In this document: piece after piece, positions 12,701 to 27,012 of the stretch
Layout: the number at the start of each line of letters is the position of its first letter
Position numbering within the stretch: position 1 is the first letter of the stretch
Assembly: GCA_013398615.1 (NCBI GenBank)
Contig: VZSR01001685.1
Coordinates: 881,327 to 945,326, forward strand
Length of the DNA: 64,000 nt
Reading direction: 5' to 3'
DNA from: Brachypodius melanocephalos
Taxonomy: Eukaryota; Chordata; Aves; Passeriformes; Pycnonotidae
The notes under the pieces: model-generated
Seen by the model: the letters and a program-made list of their open reading frames with translations, nothing else
Databases searched by the model: none
What the model was told of the DNA's origin: nothing
Made by a program: the position numbers and the translations under genes

Positions 12701-14560
12701 CTTATAGACAAACGTAACATTTTTATCTGCCTGAAAAATCATCAAACTTCATTATATCATTTTCAACAGGTATTTGAGCTTAAATGTGTGAGAAGAATAC
12801 TGAATTTTCATAAGGAGAAATGTCAGTAGCAATAGCCAATTTTATCCAATATGTTGTGGGATACCTGCATTGCTTTTGCATCAGCTGTCCACATGTTTGA
12901 AGTTTATTATTTTCCAAACAATCTAGTTTCATATCACTGTCTGAAGTTTAAGACAAAGAGGAATCTTCTTTAGAGCAGAATGGCATTTTCTGAATTAAAC
13001 CTCCTTAGAACCTTCCTATGAAAGTTCAGCTTTGTGTAAAACACAAGACTGCTCACTGAACATGGAAAATTTTTCCTTGTTTTAGTAGCTAGGAGATTTT
13101 CACAGGACATGTAAATTGTGCCTGCTAACTCTTCCTGCAGCCTTAGCTCACTGCACTGTGTGTGAAAGGTCTAACTGCAGATGTACTTGTGAGAACAGTA
13201 CTTGCCCTACATGTCTTCCAGTTTCCTTCAGAGTTCTTTGGGATTTTTTCGTTGTTTTTTTTTTCCCTTTATGAAAAGAGTATTTTCAGACTTTTCGAAT
13301 TCTAAGCAACAAAGTAACATTACTAAAGCTAATCCTAAAAGAACACACTTTACATTCAAAGAATGGCAACAGATTATTGAAGCATGACTTTCCCCTTGTG
13401 CAGAGAAGAACGCATATATCAATACAATTACTTTCCACATTTCCTAATAATTTAACTTTTGTCAAAGACAATTTCAAACAATTTAAACAGGTGTGTAAGT
13501 AGTGTTTTATTTCTCTGGTTGCCTGGATCATGCTTAACAACATTTTAAAATACAGTTACTGAACTTTACTCTTTTGGGATATTAATTGATTTCAACATGA
13601 AATTGAAAAACTTTAGCGGCTGAACAGCCTCTTCTCTCAGCTTGCACAGAAGTTAAATGAAAAAAAATTTGTTAACATGGTTTGATAACACTTTTATCAG
13701 TTTGATTCAAAGCCTTTTATTTTAATTCTTTGATATTGTTTATTAGTAGAAAGGAAGTCCAAATAATCAACTCCTCAATCACAGCATGTGGCAAAGACGA
13801 AAAAAGAAAAAAAAAATTAGTTTCTCATTGATTTTGAGTTCTTCCTAAATGACCTTTTTTTTTCCTTCCACTAGTTCTCTGACAGATTTGCTTTCTCTCA
13901 GTACTCCTTCTTCTGATACAGATTAATAATTTCTTATTTGATACTTGTGTTGTCTGCTTGATCTTTGGTTTTATCTTACCCTTATCATCTTCTGAACTTC
14001 CTGCATGTCAAGTGCCAAGGGCATGGCTCGACTGTTCTTAGCATAATGGCCCCTGGAGGCATTTACGAACCAGCAGATTTTAGAGCATCCTTGAGGCTGT
14101 GCTAAACTTCGCCAGAGGCTGTAATGACCCTAATATTATCAAGAGATCATGAAGATTTCTGAAAGATGTCTCTGTCACCTCTTCTCTGCTGTACTATGTA
14201 GATTGTTATTACACATCACAGTTAGTATTACAGATCATGTTGAAATTGTATAATATAGATTCTTCTCCTATAAAATTCAAAACACTAAGCAAGAATGAAT
14301 AGAAATACTTAAGTAATAAATAGTTTAATAACTCTGTCAGAACCATTGGATCTCTTTCAGGGATCTTGCCTGTCTAATTTTTTATTTTCTTGTAGATCTG
14401 AATTTATCAAGGCATGCGCTCTCTTCAGCAGTTCCAAGGACTTAGTTTGTTGCAGAGCATCAATATACTTTAGTATCAATATGAAAATATAACTTTCTGA
14501 AAAGTTATGAACAGGCATGTACTACAGGAGTGCACTGCACAGTGTCTGGATACTGTTAAG
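9800..14560. other. Gene-free AT-rich DNA
   Basis: I see no gene, RNA or transposon that I can name. Small local duplications occur, for example the doubled 'taattatgc' near 12218-12236 and 'gtagtatg' near 12171-12185. Open frames are below 100 codons and have no family features. Confidence 0.55.
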
Positions 14561-14565
14561 TGTCA

Positions 14566-15985
14566 GGGAATCACAGAATGGCTGAGATTGGCAGGGATTT
14601 TGGGAGGTCACCTGGTCCAACCCTGTACCTCAAGCAGGGTCACCAAGAAGCCTGTTACACAAAACCACATTCTGACAGCTTTTGAATATCTCCAAGGAGG
14701 GAGGTTTAATGAAATCCATGGGTAGTCTGTGCCCAACTCTGTCAGCCCCACAGTGAAAAAATGTTTCCTGACACTTACAGAGAGTCTCCTGTGTTCCAGT
14801 TTGTGTACTGTGCCTTTTGTCCCATCACTAGGGAACACTAAAAAGAGCCTGGCTTCCTGTTCATTATATACCACAGGTGTCAGATATTTGTATATGTTGA
14901 GATTCCCGGAGCTTTTGTTCTCTGGAGTCCCAGATCTCGCAGCCTTTCCTCACATGAAGGATGCTCCAGTCCCTTAAATTTCTATGTGACCCATTTCTTG
15001 TCCTCACCAATTTCTCTGTGGGGAATGTATGGGAGACAATATCAAAAATGTTAATGAAGGTAGATAATGGTGGTATATCCAGGTAGATAACAATCACTGA
15101 TCTTTTCCCATCTGTCAGGCCAATTGTTTCATTGTAGAGTGCTGTCTGGTTCATCAGCACTACTTCCTCTTTCTGACGAAATGCTGGCTACTCCTGATGA
15201 CTTTCTTGTCCTTTTGTCTGCAAATGATTTCTGGTATTAGCTGCTCCATCACTTTCCCAGGAATGAAGTTAGGTTGATTGGCCTGAAGTTCTATGAGATC
15301 TCCTTTTGCCCTTCTAGAAGGTAGGAGTGGCACTTACTCTCTTGCAGTGATGAGGAACTTCTCCCATACCTCATGACTGTTCAGAGATAATGGATTGACC
15401 TCACAATGACAACAGCCTTATGGGCTGGCAAATCCCTCAGCACTTGTGGGAGAATGCTGCTGGGACCTACGGATTTATATATGTCCAGTTTTTAAAATGT
15501 CCTCTAACCTGATCCTCTTTCACCATGAGCTAAAATTTTCTGGCTCACACTTTCCTCTTGGCCTCCATGGCATTTCTGAAGGCAGATCTTTCAAGCAAAG
15601 TCTGGGGCAAAGAAGGCGTTCAGGACTTCAGCTTTGCCCATGTCATGTGCCATCAGGGCCACATTTTCTCTAGTCTTCCTCTTGTCACATTTGTATTTCT
15701 AGAAGTCCTTCTGTGTATGTTTCCCTTTGATGTCTCTTACTGAACTGAACTGAAGATTTAGCTTTGCCTAGTTTTATCAATGGACACTCTGAGAGTGTCT
15801 CTGTATTCCTTCCAGGTTACCTATTCCTTCTTTTGACTGTTCCACCTTCCACCAGTGTCCTTTTGTCTTTGAGACTGAACTTTCATCCATGCAGATATCC
15901 TGGCACTTTTGACTGACTTCCTGCACTTTGACTTACTCCTGTTTGAGCTTGAAGAAAGTAATTTGAATATTAACTATTTGTTAAA
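14566..15985 (-). mobile_element. CR1 LINE, 5'-truncated, with internal deletion
   Basis: The left end carries the antisense of the CR1 3' tip (cacagaatggctgagatt, then a 'cacctggtccaaccctgtac' stretch). The right part follows antisense ORF2: 'aggtagataacaatcact' near 15082, 'atgctggctactcctgatga' near 15181, the 'aggaatgaagttaggttga' block near 15259, 'gtggcacttactctcttgca' near 15327 and 'ttcatccatgcagatatcct' near 15882. Between the 3'-region block and the block at about 15040, the section that should hold the reverse-transcriptase catalytic palm is missing, so this copy is dead. All frames carry stops. The right boundary is where similarity to my memory of the consensus fades. Confidence 0.85.
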
Positions 15986-15989
15986 TGTA

Positions 15990-18900
15990 CGTGTTCCTGG
16001 TATCAAGTTGGACTGGAGGCGGGAGGTTTCTTGCTCTTTTGTCTTTACTCCCTGTACTTTATTTTATCTTTTTACTTTACAGAATAAATGTAGCAAAACT
16101 AAAAACTCCTGGTTTCTTATGAATTTTTGTAGCTTGTACAGAATATTTTTATGAGAAATCAAAACCTAGTCATCATTTAAACACCACAAAAATCCTTTTA
16201 GTGGCAAGTATGAGAAGGAATAATCTCAGCCTCGACTACGTTTCCAGACAGAATTTCTGGGAATATAATGTTCTATTTCCCTACAGATTAAATGTTGGCC
16301 TAGAAAATACTGGGAGTGGTGCATGCAGATCTACAACATTACTTTCAGAATCACTTAATTTCTTCTCAGAATTATTTTAAAGCATGGTTTGCACTTTAAA
16401 TAACTTGAGTCCTTTCTAATGTTTTCTGTATGTCATATTGCAAATGAAAACATTTTTGCCATGTAATAATAGAAATATATTTCAGAGGATTATATCTATA
16501 GAAATAGATGGATATTGAAGGTAAAATTGATATTCTGTAATATTTTAACTGCTATCTGTGGTGAGAAAAAACCCTTGCAGTGGGAACAAAAGCTCTTTTA
16601 TTGTTTGAATCTCAGGTGTGAGAAGCACTCTGAATGTATAAAGGCTTATCATGAAAAACTGTGACAGGAAATTTCTGTTGAATTCCAGTGACTGCAGTTT
16701 TCAACTTTGTGCTTTATAAATATTTATCCAACTCTTTAAGTCCCTGCAGTTTATGAAATTCTTCAGAATTTTCCTGTCATTATATTTCACTATTCAGTCT
16801 TTGTTATCATGTCGTCTGAGTCTTTCGGACTTCAGATAAAAAAATGTGAGTTTATTGCTTCAATACTAACTGCTTTCACATGCTAAAGAAGGAAAAAATA
16901 GCAACACTGTCACGTATCTCTCCTTCTTATTAACATTCAAGAAAATCAACACCTGAATAATCTTAGTGCTGTGGCAGAAGTAGCTAAAGTAGGATTTTCT
17001 AACCATTTTTATAGCACCAACTGCAGATACATGTTATCACAGGAGAATATTTGTGTCTTGTGAAGTTATCCTAAAAAGTTAAAAGAAATGCTACTTTTGA
17101 TTTTTTTCTGTTTTTAAAGGAAAATTTTATAAAATAAAATTATGTTATCCTGTATTGATAATATGTTTGTCTTTGTTCAGAAAAATGAGAAATGGTAAAA
17201 TGTTCTTATCAAAGGAATAAGTACATTTCAAAGTCATCAATACAACTAAATAATTAAGTCATGCTGCTTTGGAGATGTACAAGTCTTCCATAAACTCTCT
17301 TCTCTCAATTACACTAAATATATTTTCTTGAGAAAACAATTTTTAAACTCTGGGAGTGTAAAAGCAATTCGTATTTTCTTTTCTACATTTAGTTTTACAC
17401 ATTTTTCTGTATCCATTGCAGAGTATTTCACATATCAGAAAAACGGAACAATAAAAGAAAGACTGTTTTGTGCCAAGGGAAAAACTTTAGTTTTTCTACC
17501 ATTTTAGAATCAGCACAGCATATTAATCGGAAATTTTAATATGAGTTTAACTGTATGCTAAGTTTTCTGCCTTTCCTCTCATAATTAGACATCAAATGGG
17601 ATATGATACTTGCAAATTAAAATTATTGTACAAATAAGTTAAAATTTTCACTTTGTTAAAAAGCAGTGGCTAAGCTACTGGTTTCTCTCTACTATCATCA
17701 CATTCATGCCCGTCCTATTGCTCACTTAATCAATATGCAGTATGAGGGGTTTTTCCCCCATATGTTATCATAGTCCCCGTGTGATCTTCTCATTGTTTTA
17801 GTGGGGACAAGTTTTTAACAAATAATGAAACATGCAGAAGTGCAGTAAAGCAACGTGAAATAATCCCTAGGAAGCATGCACTAGCAATTAGGAGAATAGG
17901 GAACAAATATTGAAAGGTTAGTCTTTTTTTTTCATTTCCGTGAGAAAAAAAGAGCTTTAGAAGATTCCAGATATTGCTTTGTCTGCCAATAAATAGTTCT
18001 TAGGGCTATTACACAAATGATATTTCAAAAAAAACAGCATCAGAGTTCTATGAAATGGTTTCTCTCTAAAGAAAGAGTAAATTTGAAGTGCATATTCATA
18101 AAACTATGTGTTAAATCAAGAATATACAAATAAACAATTGTCAAATATAAACCCACTTTTCAAATCTTAGATTTTCTTAGGGGATGCCTTGAGAACAACT
18201 TGAATGAGTTATTCTTTTAACACAGCTGAGCAAATACAGTGCAAGATTTTCAACCAACCTTTGAGTGAATTTGCTTTGACAATACGTGCAACCCTTTGGT
18301 GATCTTTCTGCAGGAATGTTTGAAGTATTGAGTTTTACTGGCAAGAGCATTAGAGGAAAGTAAATTTCAAAGATGCAAGTGAATATTTGCAAAGCCATGG
18401 TTTTAGACAGATAGTTGCAAAAGCTTTACTGGTCCTAGAAAACTCTTTCTGACTCCATGTAAGGAAAAAAAAAAGTGATATAACTGACACTTCAGAAACA
18501 AATAATTAGTAAGTTAGTATTTTAGATGTTCGTAACAAATGGTTCATGAACGTGTAAGCTGCAGAGAATGATACAAATTAAACAAAATAAAAAGCAAAGC
18601 CTGAAAATAGATCATTTGAATGTTTCTAAATGTATTCAAGGATATTATCATTTGCTTGTTTATTTCTTTGCTGGAAGCTATTCCACATGCAGACAATAGT
18701 CTAAATTTTTAAAATAAATCCATTGTTACAAATTATTTACTAAACCCTAATCAATACTGCATTTAGTGGTAGATTCACTTTGACAGATATCACTGTTACT
18801 AAAAGTAATAGCTTGTAATAGTGTAATACAATGTGAAACTTCACGCACAGCTTTTTTGAACAAAGGTTTAAACTGGGAGCATAATTTGACAGTGTTAACT

Positions 18901-20505
18901 CCAAATCACATTTATCATATATGAAAAAGAAAATTACACAATTTAATCAACATGTCTCTAAACACTCTTGAAATGAAGAATAAAAAACCCAAAAAGACTA
19001 ATAATACATTGAATAATTAATGAAAATAAATAATAATACATTGGAAAATCAATAGTCACATATTGAAGAACATTTTTGCATTTTTGACATCTAGCAGTAT
19101 TCTCAACTACAACTGCATATTTAAATAACCAAAGTTATCTGAAACATACAGAAAAAAGATTTGAATATATATTCTTTATTCCCAATTTGCCTTATATTTG
19201 AGATATACATCTTCTAAGCAATACGATTTTGATGATATATTGTGTTAGTGCATTTTAAGAGCCATGTTGGTTTGATGTTGTGCACTCATTAATGACAAGC
19301 CAGGTGGTGGCAAGGGAAATTATTTTGCAGTTGTAGTTCTGTTGTTTTGACAGATTATGTAAATAAAATTATTTATATAAATAAAATAAACTTGAACTTC
19401 AATTTTGAAAGTTATACCTATAGTTTATGCATGCATATTGAGAGAGATATAGATAGATATTTCTTAGAGCTTATAAAACACTTAAATTATGTACTGTATA
19501 TTTTGAAAAAATCTTCTCTCAAGCTTTTATGACTGTGTTTAGATCTGTTTTGTATTCCCTAATACCTTCTCATTAGGTTCTTTTGCCATTCTGTACATTT
19601 GGACTATACATATATCAAACATACACAACTTAATTTTCAGAATTATCTTTATATCTCTAAAACTGATCATAGCAGTGATGAAGACAGGGAGTTAAGAAAG
19701 CTAGCTGGAAAAGAGTCCACAAAGTGGATCCAATATCTGTGCTTTGTTATCACTTTATCCAAGCATTTCACTGGTGGGCTTCATAACAAGGCTGATAATT
19801 CTCTGAAAAGGAGTTTGGAGAAATTTGGATGCAACATGATGTACAATACATAGGACAGAGTAGAGCTAAGGAGCTTTGAATTTTTAGAACACATGCATAA
19901 TACTTGAGCAAGAAAGATCTAGATGAAGCTCAAACCTGCAAAGGAGAGTGCAGTGAAAGAGAAATGGCCATAACAGAACAAGTGGCACAACCCTGGCAAC
20001 ACATTTACACTGATTTTAAATGGATCAAAGCAAGAATTATACCCAAAACGATACAGGGAAGGTGAATATAAAAGAATGGCCCAGAAATGAGACAAATATC
20101 CAGGCTGACCCTGACTGCTCTGGAGACCAGGTTTTGCAGCAAGCATCTGCTGGAGAAAGTCTGGATGACAGCAAGTGCAAGATGTAAGGCTTCTTTCTAG
20201 ATACAGCCATGGTGTTCTTACATATCTGAGAGGCAATCTTGATGTCTTCCTACAGTGGCTCTTGCTGGTTGCACGGATAAGAGAGTTCTTTGGTTTTGGG
20301 GAGAGGTTTCACTACAAAGTTCTATAGATGCAGGCAAAAATGAGCTCACAAAGAGTGGTTTTTTTTGGTGTTTTTTTGACAGAAATGTCCAGAAGCACCT
20401 CAGCTTTGCAAAGGGTACATTAATTACCCTTTTTACTTTTGCCTTTACCTTCACATTGACTCCACATTCTTAATGTATTACAAAATTAGTAAAAAGCACC
20501 AAATT
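15990..20505. other. Gene-free AT-rich DNA
   Basis: No recognisable gene or repeat family. The sequence is strongly AT-rich with long AAATA/TTTA stretches. An imperfect duplication of 'aataatacattg' occurs near 19002 and 19031. A short GATA-like run is present near 19441-19462. Open frames up to 105 codons (19919-20236, minus) lack any domain I can name. Confidence 0.55.
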
Positions 20506-20509
20506 ACAT

Positions 20510-22085
20510 ACTATAGAATAATAGAATAACTCCAGTTGAAAAAGAAGTCTAAGATCGTTGTGTCCAAACATTAACCTAATGTTGCCAAATTCATCACTAA
20601 AACAATGTCCACAAGTGCAACATACACACATTTTTTAAATACCTCCAAAGACAGTGATTCAATCACTTCTCTGTGCAGTCTTTTCCAATGCCTGATAATC
20701 CTTTTGGTGAATAATTTTTTTCCTAATATATGATCTTAATCTCTCCTTCTGCAACACGAAGCCATTTTTTCTTCAACTAGTCCTGTCACTAGTTGCCTGG
20801 GAGAAGAGACCAACCCCACACCTGGCCACAACCTGCTTTCAGGTACTTGTAGAGTGATAATCTCTTCCTTGAGCTTCCTTTTCTCCAGGGTAGACAACCC
20901 CAGCTCCCTCAGCTGCTCCTCATCAGACTTTTACTCCAGACCCTTCACAGGCTCTGTTACACTTCCCTGGACATGCTCCAGCTCCTCAACATCTTTGTTG
21001 TAAAGAGAGGCCCAAAGATGGACACAGGATTTGAGATGTGGCTTCACCTGTGCCCAGTACAGAGAGACAAGCCTTGTCTTGCTGGCCACACTATTGTTGA
21101 TCCAAGCCAGGAAGTCACTGGCTCTCTTGGTCACCTGGGCACACTGCTAGGTATTACACATATACAGCCATATGTGGAATACCTACCCCAGGTCCTTTTC
21201 CACCGGGCAGCTTTCAACCTACTCTTTCCCCATCCTATAGCACTGCCTGAGGTTGTTGCAATCCAAGTGCAGAACCCAGTGCTCTACATTGTTGAACTTC
21301 CTCCAGGTGGCCTCAGCCCACTGATCCAGCTTGTCCAGATATCTCTGCAGAGTCTTCCTGCCCTTCAGCAGATCTACACTCTTGCCCAACTTGGTGTTAT
21401 CTGTGAACATATTGATGGTTCTCTTGATCCCCTCATGTATATCATCAATAAAGATGTTAAAATCAACAATGCTTCTTACACTGAGCCCTGGGGAACACCA
21501 CTAGTGAATGGGCTCCAGATGAATCTAACTCCATTCACCGTCACTCTGGGCCTGGCCATCCAGCCAGATTTTACCCAAAGAAGAGAGAACCCATTCACAC
21601 AACACACAGATAGTTTCTTCAGGAGAATGCTGTTGTCAGTAGTGTCAAAGGCTTTACTGAAATTCACCCAGGCAGCACCCACAGCCTTTCCCCCACCGAC
21701 TGAATGAGTCACCTTATCAAAGAGAGGGATCAGGTTGTTTAAGCAGGACCTTGTATTTCATAAACCCGTGCTGGCTGGGCCTGATCCCCTTGCTGTCACA
21801 CACGAGCCATGAGGGAAGATTTCCTTCCACGACTCAAGAAGGTGTTCTCCATGACATTTCCCGGGACTGAGGTCAGGCTGACCGGCCCTGGATCCTCTTT
21901 CTGGCCCTTCCTGTAGATGGGCATCATATTGGCCCACCTCCAGACCACTGCGACCTCCCCAGTTAGCCAGGGCTGCTGGTAAGCCCTTGGAAAGAACAGC
22001 CTCTTTATATCTGCTAGAGGGTGAAAAGTACCCCTTCATTTCTTTCCTAGTTGCTCCATGCCAGAGACACTAGAGAACATTCCCA
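20510..22085 (-). mobile_element. CR1 LINE, 3' half with degraded reverse transcriptase
   Basis: The longest CR1 in the window. On the minus strand the translated pieces follow the order of CR1 ORF2. A segment near 21476-21712 includes NFSKAFDTTDNSILLKKL and ends in TSGVPQGSV, the conserved reverse-transcriptase block. The next, at 21219-21410, includes TKLGKSVDLLKGRKTLQRYL. The C-terminal part at 20931-21134 includes PHLKSCVHLWASLYNKD. The catalytic FADD motif reads FTDN here, so two of its four residues, including one catalytic aspartate, are changed. Frames shift between blocks. The 3' tip is near 20510, where the text reads 'tagaataatagaataactcc'. A 244-codon plus-strand frame (20973-21707) lies wholly antisense to this reverse transcriptase and is taken as a by-product. 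Confidence 0.88.
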
Positions 22086-25000
22086 GCCATATTAATACTT
22101 TCACAGGCATTGTAGCCGTGACAGGGAAGCTCCTTTCTCATTTTCACTCTGTCACGCAACAGGATTGACAGTCGTCTTTGTGGTAACCTCTAATTTTGGA
22201 TGGGTTTGTCTGCACTTTATGGGTGATCTTTCACTTTGATCTCTTTCACAGAGCTTCCATTTTCAATTTTATCTTTAGCTGAGATTCATTTTGTGATAGC
22301 AAAAGGAGATCTTTCTGATATTTTTCCATATATTTCTGCTTCTGTCATGCACATGTAAGCAGCTTAGGTATGGACAAATTTTCTATTTTTGTTCACTTTT
22401 ATCTCATAAATTGCTACCATAGTCTGACAGAAATCTAAAAATTAAATATATTAGAAGGGTCTCCAAAATATAAAACAACATATCAATGCAGAACTCTGCA
22501 ATTGTGTTTGTTACTAAATACTAAAGCAGAAGACAATTTTATTTACAACACAGCATAATTTTATCTCAATGCTTTCATGTGTTTGATCTAATGAAAAGCT
22601 GCTATTTTCCCTAGACAAATTTGAAAAAAAAATCTGTATTTATATAAATCATAATTTCTTCTTTATTCATTAATTTAATGTAACTTTTGCACAATTGAAA
22701 AAAACCAGAAGGCTCTTGTAAGGAAATACAAAGTCAAAAAGCTTTTAACATTTAACAGACTTGTAGGTCTTAGAGGTCATTTCCACTTAAATGAATGTAT
22801 GATTTTATATTATGGGAATGTTTTAATAATATTGTTCATGTAATTTTATTGGATAGATATTCTTCAGCTTCCCAGTCACAAACTTAGATAAACTGAAAAT
22901 TACTGTGTCTCCACATAACTCCACATGAAGTTAAAAATAAAACAATCTTTCAGACTTCCCAACAAAGAGAATGAATTAATATAATAAATATTCTTGTAAG
23001 ACCTTGGTCACTAAGAGTTCTAATGACCTCTCTTGAAGTATCCTTAAAAGTTTCTTTTTCCTAAATTACATTTTATTTTAATATCCAACATCATACTATA
23101 TTGCATGTTTTAAACTCTCAAAGAAAATGAGAAGATTAAGTCTCACTTTTAACAGATTAATAAGTGACTGATAACTATGGGAGAAAGAACCATGATTTTG
23201 TGGGTAAAGTTTAAAACTGTTAGGAAAGAAAACAAAATTTATTTGTTTTTAAGCTGCTGGTGTTTTGAAGATTCTTGGGTAATATTTCTATAAAAGACTA
23301 CAGATTTTTAATATCTGAGTTCAAACCTCAAGGGCTCCATTGGTAAGAATAGCTCTCTAGTGAAATCTGAAGTACTTCTGGGGAAAGAACAATCTACCTG
23401 GCACCATCCAGTTTCCAACAAAATATAGATCTTTAAATTAATTTCAGGACCTTATTTCTGGGTTTTTTTCCTTCTTTTTGTAATAGAAAGCAGCAGTTAG
23501 TGTATAAGCTGCATTTATAAATTACTGCAAACAAAATAAATAAAAGTGCAAAATCTAAGCTGAGCCTTTACTGCTAGGACTGGGTAGTTGGAGTGTAGAT
23601 CTAAGATATTTTTCAAAAGCTGTGCCTGTCAAGTAATATTAATCAGGTTAAATTATACTTCATGAATATGCAAATTGTATTTTCATTATCAGATTACACT
23701 TCCATTTATAAATAATGATCTGGTTTTATTGCTATCATATATAAATATTAGAGATATAACTTAAATAGTTTTGTTAGCAACATTGTACCTCAGATCTCCA
23801 CAGAAATAAATACACTTTATACCACTAATTTTTATCATGCATTTACATTTGTAGTTGTATTGAGATATGCCTGATACCTATTAGCTATACATGTTAAACA
23901 CTTAATGTCTATATCAGAGAAAATAAATTATGAATTAGGAAATAAATTTGGTTTTAGATAGAGTACAGTGTTTCATTCTACTACTTTCGCATCTGGAGAT
24001 AAATGCTGTAGTTCATGAATGCTCAGTTTTGCTTCTGCTGTTACAAAAGACTTACTGTTTAGCTCTTTGGATAAAAACATTGTTTTAGTGCTTTTGACTC
24101 CCTGTGTATAATTTCATGCGTTGGTGTTTATTTTCAGATCATTCATGTGAAGAGGTTGAAGTGAAAGCCCTTAAATAAATACACTTGGACGCAAAGTTAA
24201 AATTCTCTTCTGGTCAAAACTCATGAAACCTAAGAATGAAAAGATTAAACATATCTTTAGCATCTTGAAGACAGGAGTCAAGGTTCATGTGTAGTATACA
24301 CTTTGCCAGTACTTAAAGACTCAAAAATTACTGCTAGAGAGCCACATATTGAAGGTAGTCTGTGTTACATTTAATTTCAAAATCAAACTGTCAATGTCTC
24401 ATGGACCGATAATACTGACAAACAAAAATCACATTCCTACTCATATCTGACAATCATGCACAGATGAACTGTGCATGGGAAACCTGCAGAGCCACTGGAC
24501 ATATAGGTCTGCAGTCTTTGCCCAAAAGTGCTTCAAATCTTGTGGAAACAGCCTGGCAACTACTGCTGGCCCAGGAGGAAGAGCCAAGAAATATTATGAC
24601 CTACTGCAGACTAGCCAGTGGGATTGAAGAGGCGACAAATGGGAGAGCAGGAGCATCATGCTCTTGTTACAGAGCTCACAGCTGCTGGAGAACAGGCATG
24701 TGGCAATCTATTGTAATTATTTGTATTTCTTCAGTGTCTAAGGACTCCTGCTGGGATCAACAGACCATTGAGTAATCACTTCCTGTTTAAAAGATGGATC
24801 CTATTCCAAAGGGTTTAGGATCTGAAAAGGCAAAGCAGAGACATAAAACTATTACTTTTCAGTAGGAAAAAGAGAAGACATGGTTGGTATGAATTATGTC
24901 TATCTTAAGTTTAAAAAATTAGACTTTTTTGAGAAATAATTATTTTGGGGAGTGCAAGACAGGGAGAGATGACCAGTCAGAAACATCTAAATGGAAAGAA

Positions 25001-26390
25001 CAAAAGAAAAGGAAAAAGACATTGAAACAAGATCCAAAAGAAGTGAGGAGAGAGGATAAAAAGAAAAAGAAGGCAGAAGGAAATATGGATTAAAAAAAAA
25101 ATTCACTCACAGACACTTAGAAAATTGAGAAATATGATAGTATCCACATTTTGGCTAATTTTTAATAAAGTAGCTAATATTCATTGTGGAATGTAGTAAA
25201 TGTAGATAGAGATGCCTAAATCAAGCTTTTGCTTCCATGTGGTTCATATTTTCTGATGACATCACTAAATAACTTAGTCCAGCTTAACTGTCTAAACCAG
25301 TGACGTTGATAGTGAAAAATTATCATAACTATGGTTTTCCTGGTTTTATGCCACAATATACTGGGTATATAAAGCCTACAAGCAAACAAGCTGAGTAGAT
25401 CAGGGCATCATTTGCAATTTAAATGGATTTCATAGAACAAAAAGGAAAAATATATTTTTATGAAAACAGATTTTATAAAATGGATTCAAAATGGAAGGTT
25501 CCTTAGAGGCTGTAGACAGGAATACAGTCCAGTGAATTTCAAAGAACTGCAACAAAAGCCTGGAAAAACTTTGCCAAAATTAAAAGGTTCTGAAGATACC
25601 CATATGTAGTACTGTTTGCAACCCTGATTAATAATACAGTATTACCTAACTGTATTGTTAAAAGTCCTCAAGATCTGCAAATATCAAAGCTGTTAGCTAG
25701 GCTCTAGTGTTGCATTTCCTGTTTAGTGAGGTTTTTACTTTTTAATTTTTTCTCAAGTTGTACCTGCAAAAATGAAAATTATGACATGCCTAAAATGACC
25801 TGAAGACTGTAAAACAGAAACAATCAAAAATAAAATTTGATTTTTAATTTGAAGTAATTTCCTTAAGTCTCTTATTGTGCAATCATTAAATTAGCTAACT
25901 TAATAGTCTCTTCATCTTTTTTTCCTCTATGTTAACTAATGATTTTGGAAAAAAAATTGTTATTATTTACCCATTCCTTAATATAAAGACCCTTGGATAA
26001 GTGCTTGTTGCTTAAGGATTTTATTATTCTTTCTTTAATTCTGTTGGAAAACAGGATACAGTCTTGTTTTGCTCTTTCTTAGGGAAACTTCTGTATGATG
26101 AAAAGTAATCTTAGTGTCGTAAGTATAATTGAAAATAGTGATTTCAGTAAAATCAGAAAAAGATCAGAAGTGATTACCAGTCAGGATCTAAGAGAAGCAA
26201 TCATGCTCATTTACACCCATAAAGGGGGTACTTAATTCCTCCGTGCATAAGAAGCAATTTGTGAGTCCCAAAAGCTTAGATACACACATAATTACCACAT
26301 TAACTGTGATTTGACAGTAGCTATCTATAAATTGTCTAAGGTATCTGATCCTCCATTCTCACTCAAGCCCAAGTATATACTAATAAGAGG

Positions 26391-26432
26391 AAATAATAAT
26401 AGTTGTTATTGTTGTTGTTATTATTATTATTG
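26391..26432. repeat. GTT/ATT-type microsatellite
   Basis: Interspersed GTT and ATT triplets follow a short AATAAT run. The array is imperfect. Confidence 0.75.
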
Positions 26433-26954
26433 TAAGAAACAATAATTGATGAGAAGAAAATATGGTATTAAATGTTTTCTTCTTGAATCGGCAAATATAT
26501 GCCAAGATTTGGTGGAAGCAACAATTATTTTCTGAAGGGCAACAAAAAAATACAGTTTTTGGATTCCAGAAATAAGAGGGATTTTTTTGTGTCAGGCATG
26601 GAAGGAACTTCCTCTGCTCCCACCTCCTAAATTCCAGAGTAAACTCATCATACAACTGAATTGAATATCCGGAAATGAAAGAAAACACTAATGTAGGAAA
26701 TGGGACAGTATGAAGGAAAATTTATTGAGTAAAAAAATCCTTGTTGCCTTGTTATAATGGGTGAATCATAAAATTTTAGATAAAGTATTATCAACAACTT
26801 GATCATTTGAAGGATATACTTGTATGACTTATTCAGAGAAGTTATAATGTACTAGTTACAATAGAGTTGTGTTTTTTTTAAAAAAAAGTTTATTGCCTTG
26901 TTAAAAAAGTCAAAGTTCACCACAGTCTTCTGGATTTCCTATTTATACACAGTT

Positions 26955-27012
26955 AAAAAAAAAAAAAAAAAAAAAAACAAAAAAAAAAAACCCAAAAACC
27001 AAAAAAACCCCC
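26955..27012. repeat. Poly-A tract grading into A/C blocks
   Basis: A run of 23 A is followed by a single C, twelve more A, then alternating CCC/AAAAA blocks ending in CCCCC. No polyadenylation signal or gene remnant is visible next to it. Confidence 0.85.

Noticed and set aside
20973..21707. Longest open frame in the window (244 codons, plus strand) as a gene
   Set aside because: It lies entirely antisense to the reverse-transcriptase block of the CR1 at 20510-22085, and its translation matches no protein family I know.
24464..24775. 103-codon plus-strand frame of mixed composition
   Set aside because: No domain, no family resemblance and no supporting splice or promoter context; chance is as likely.
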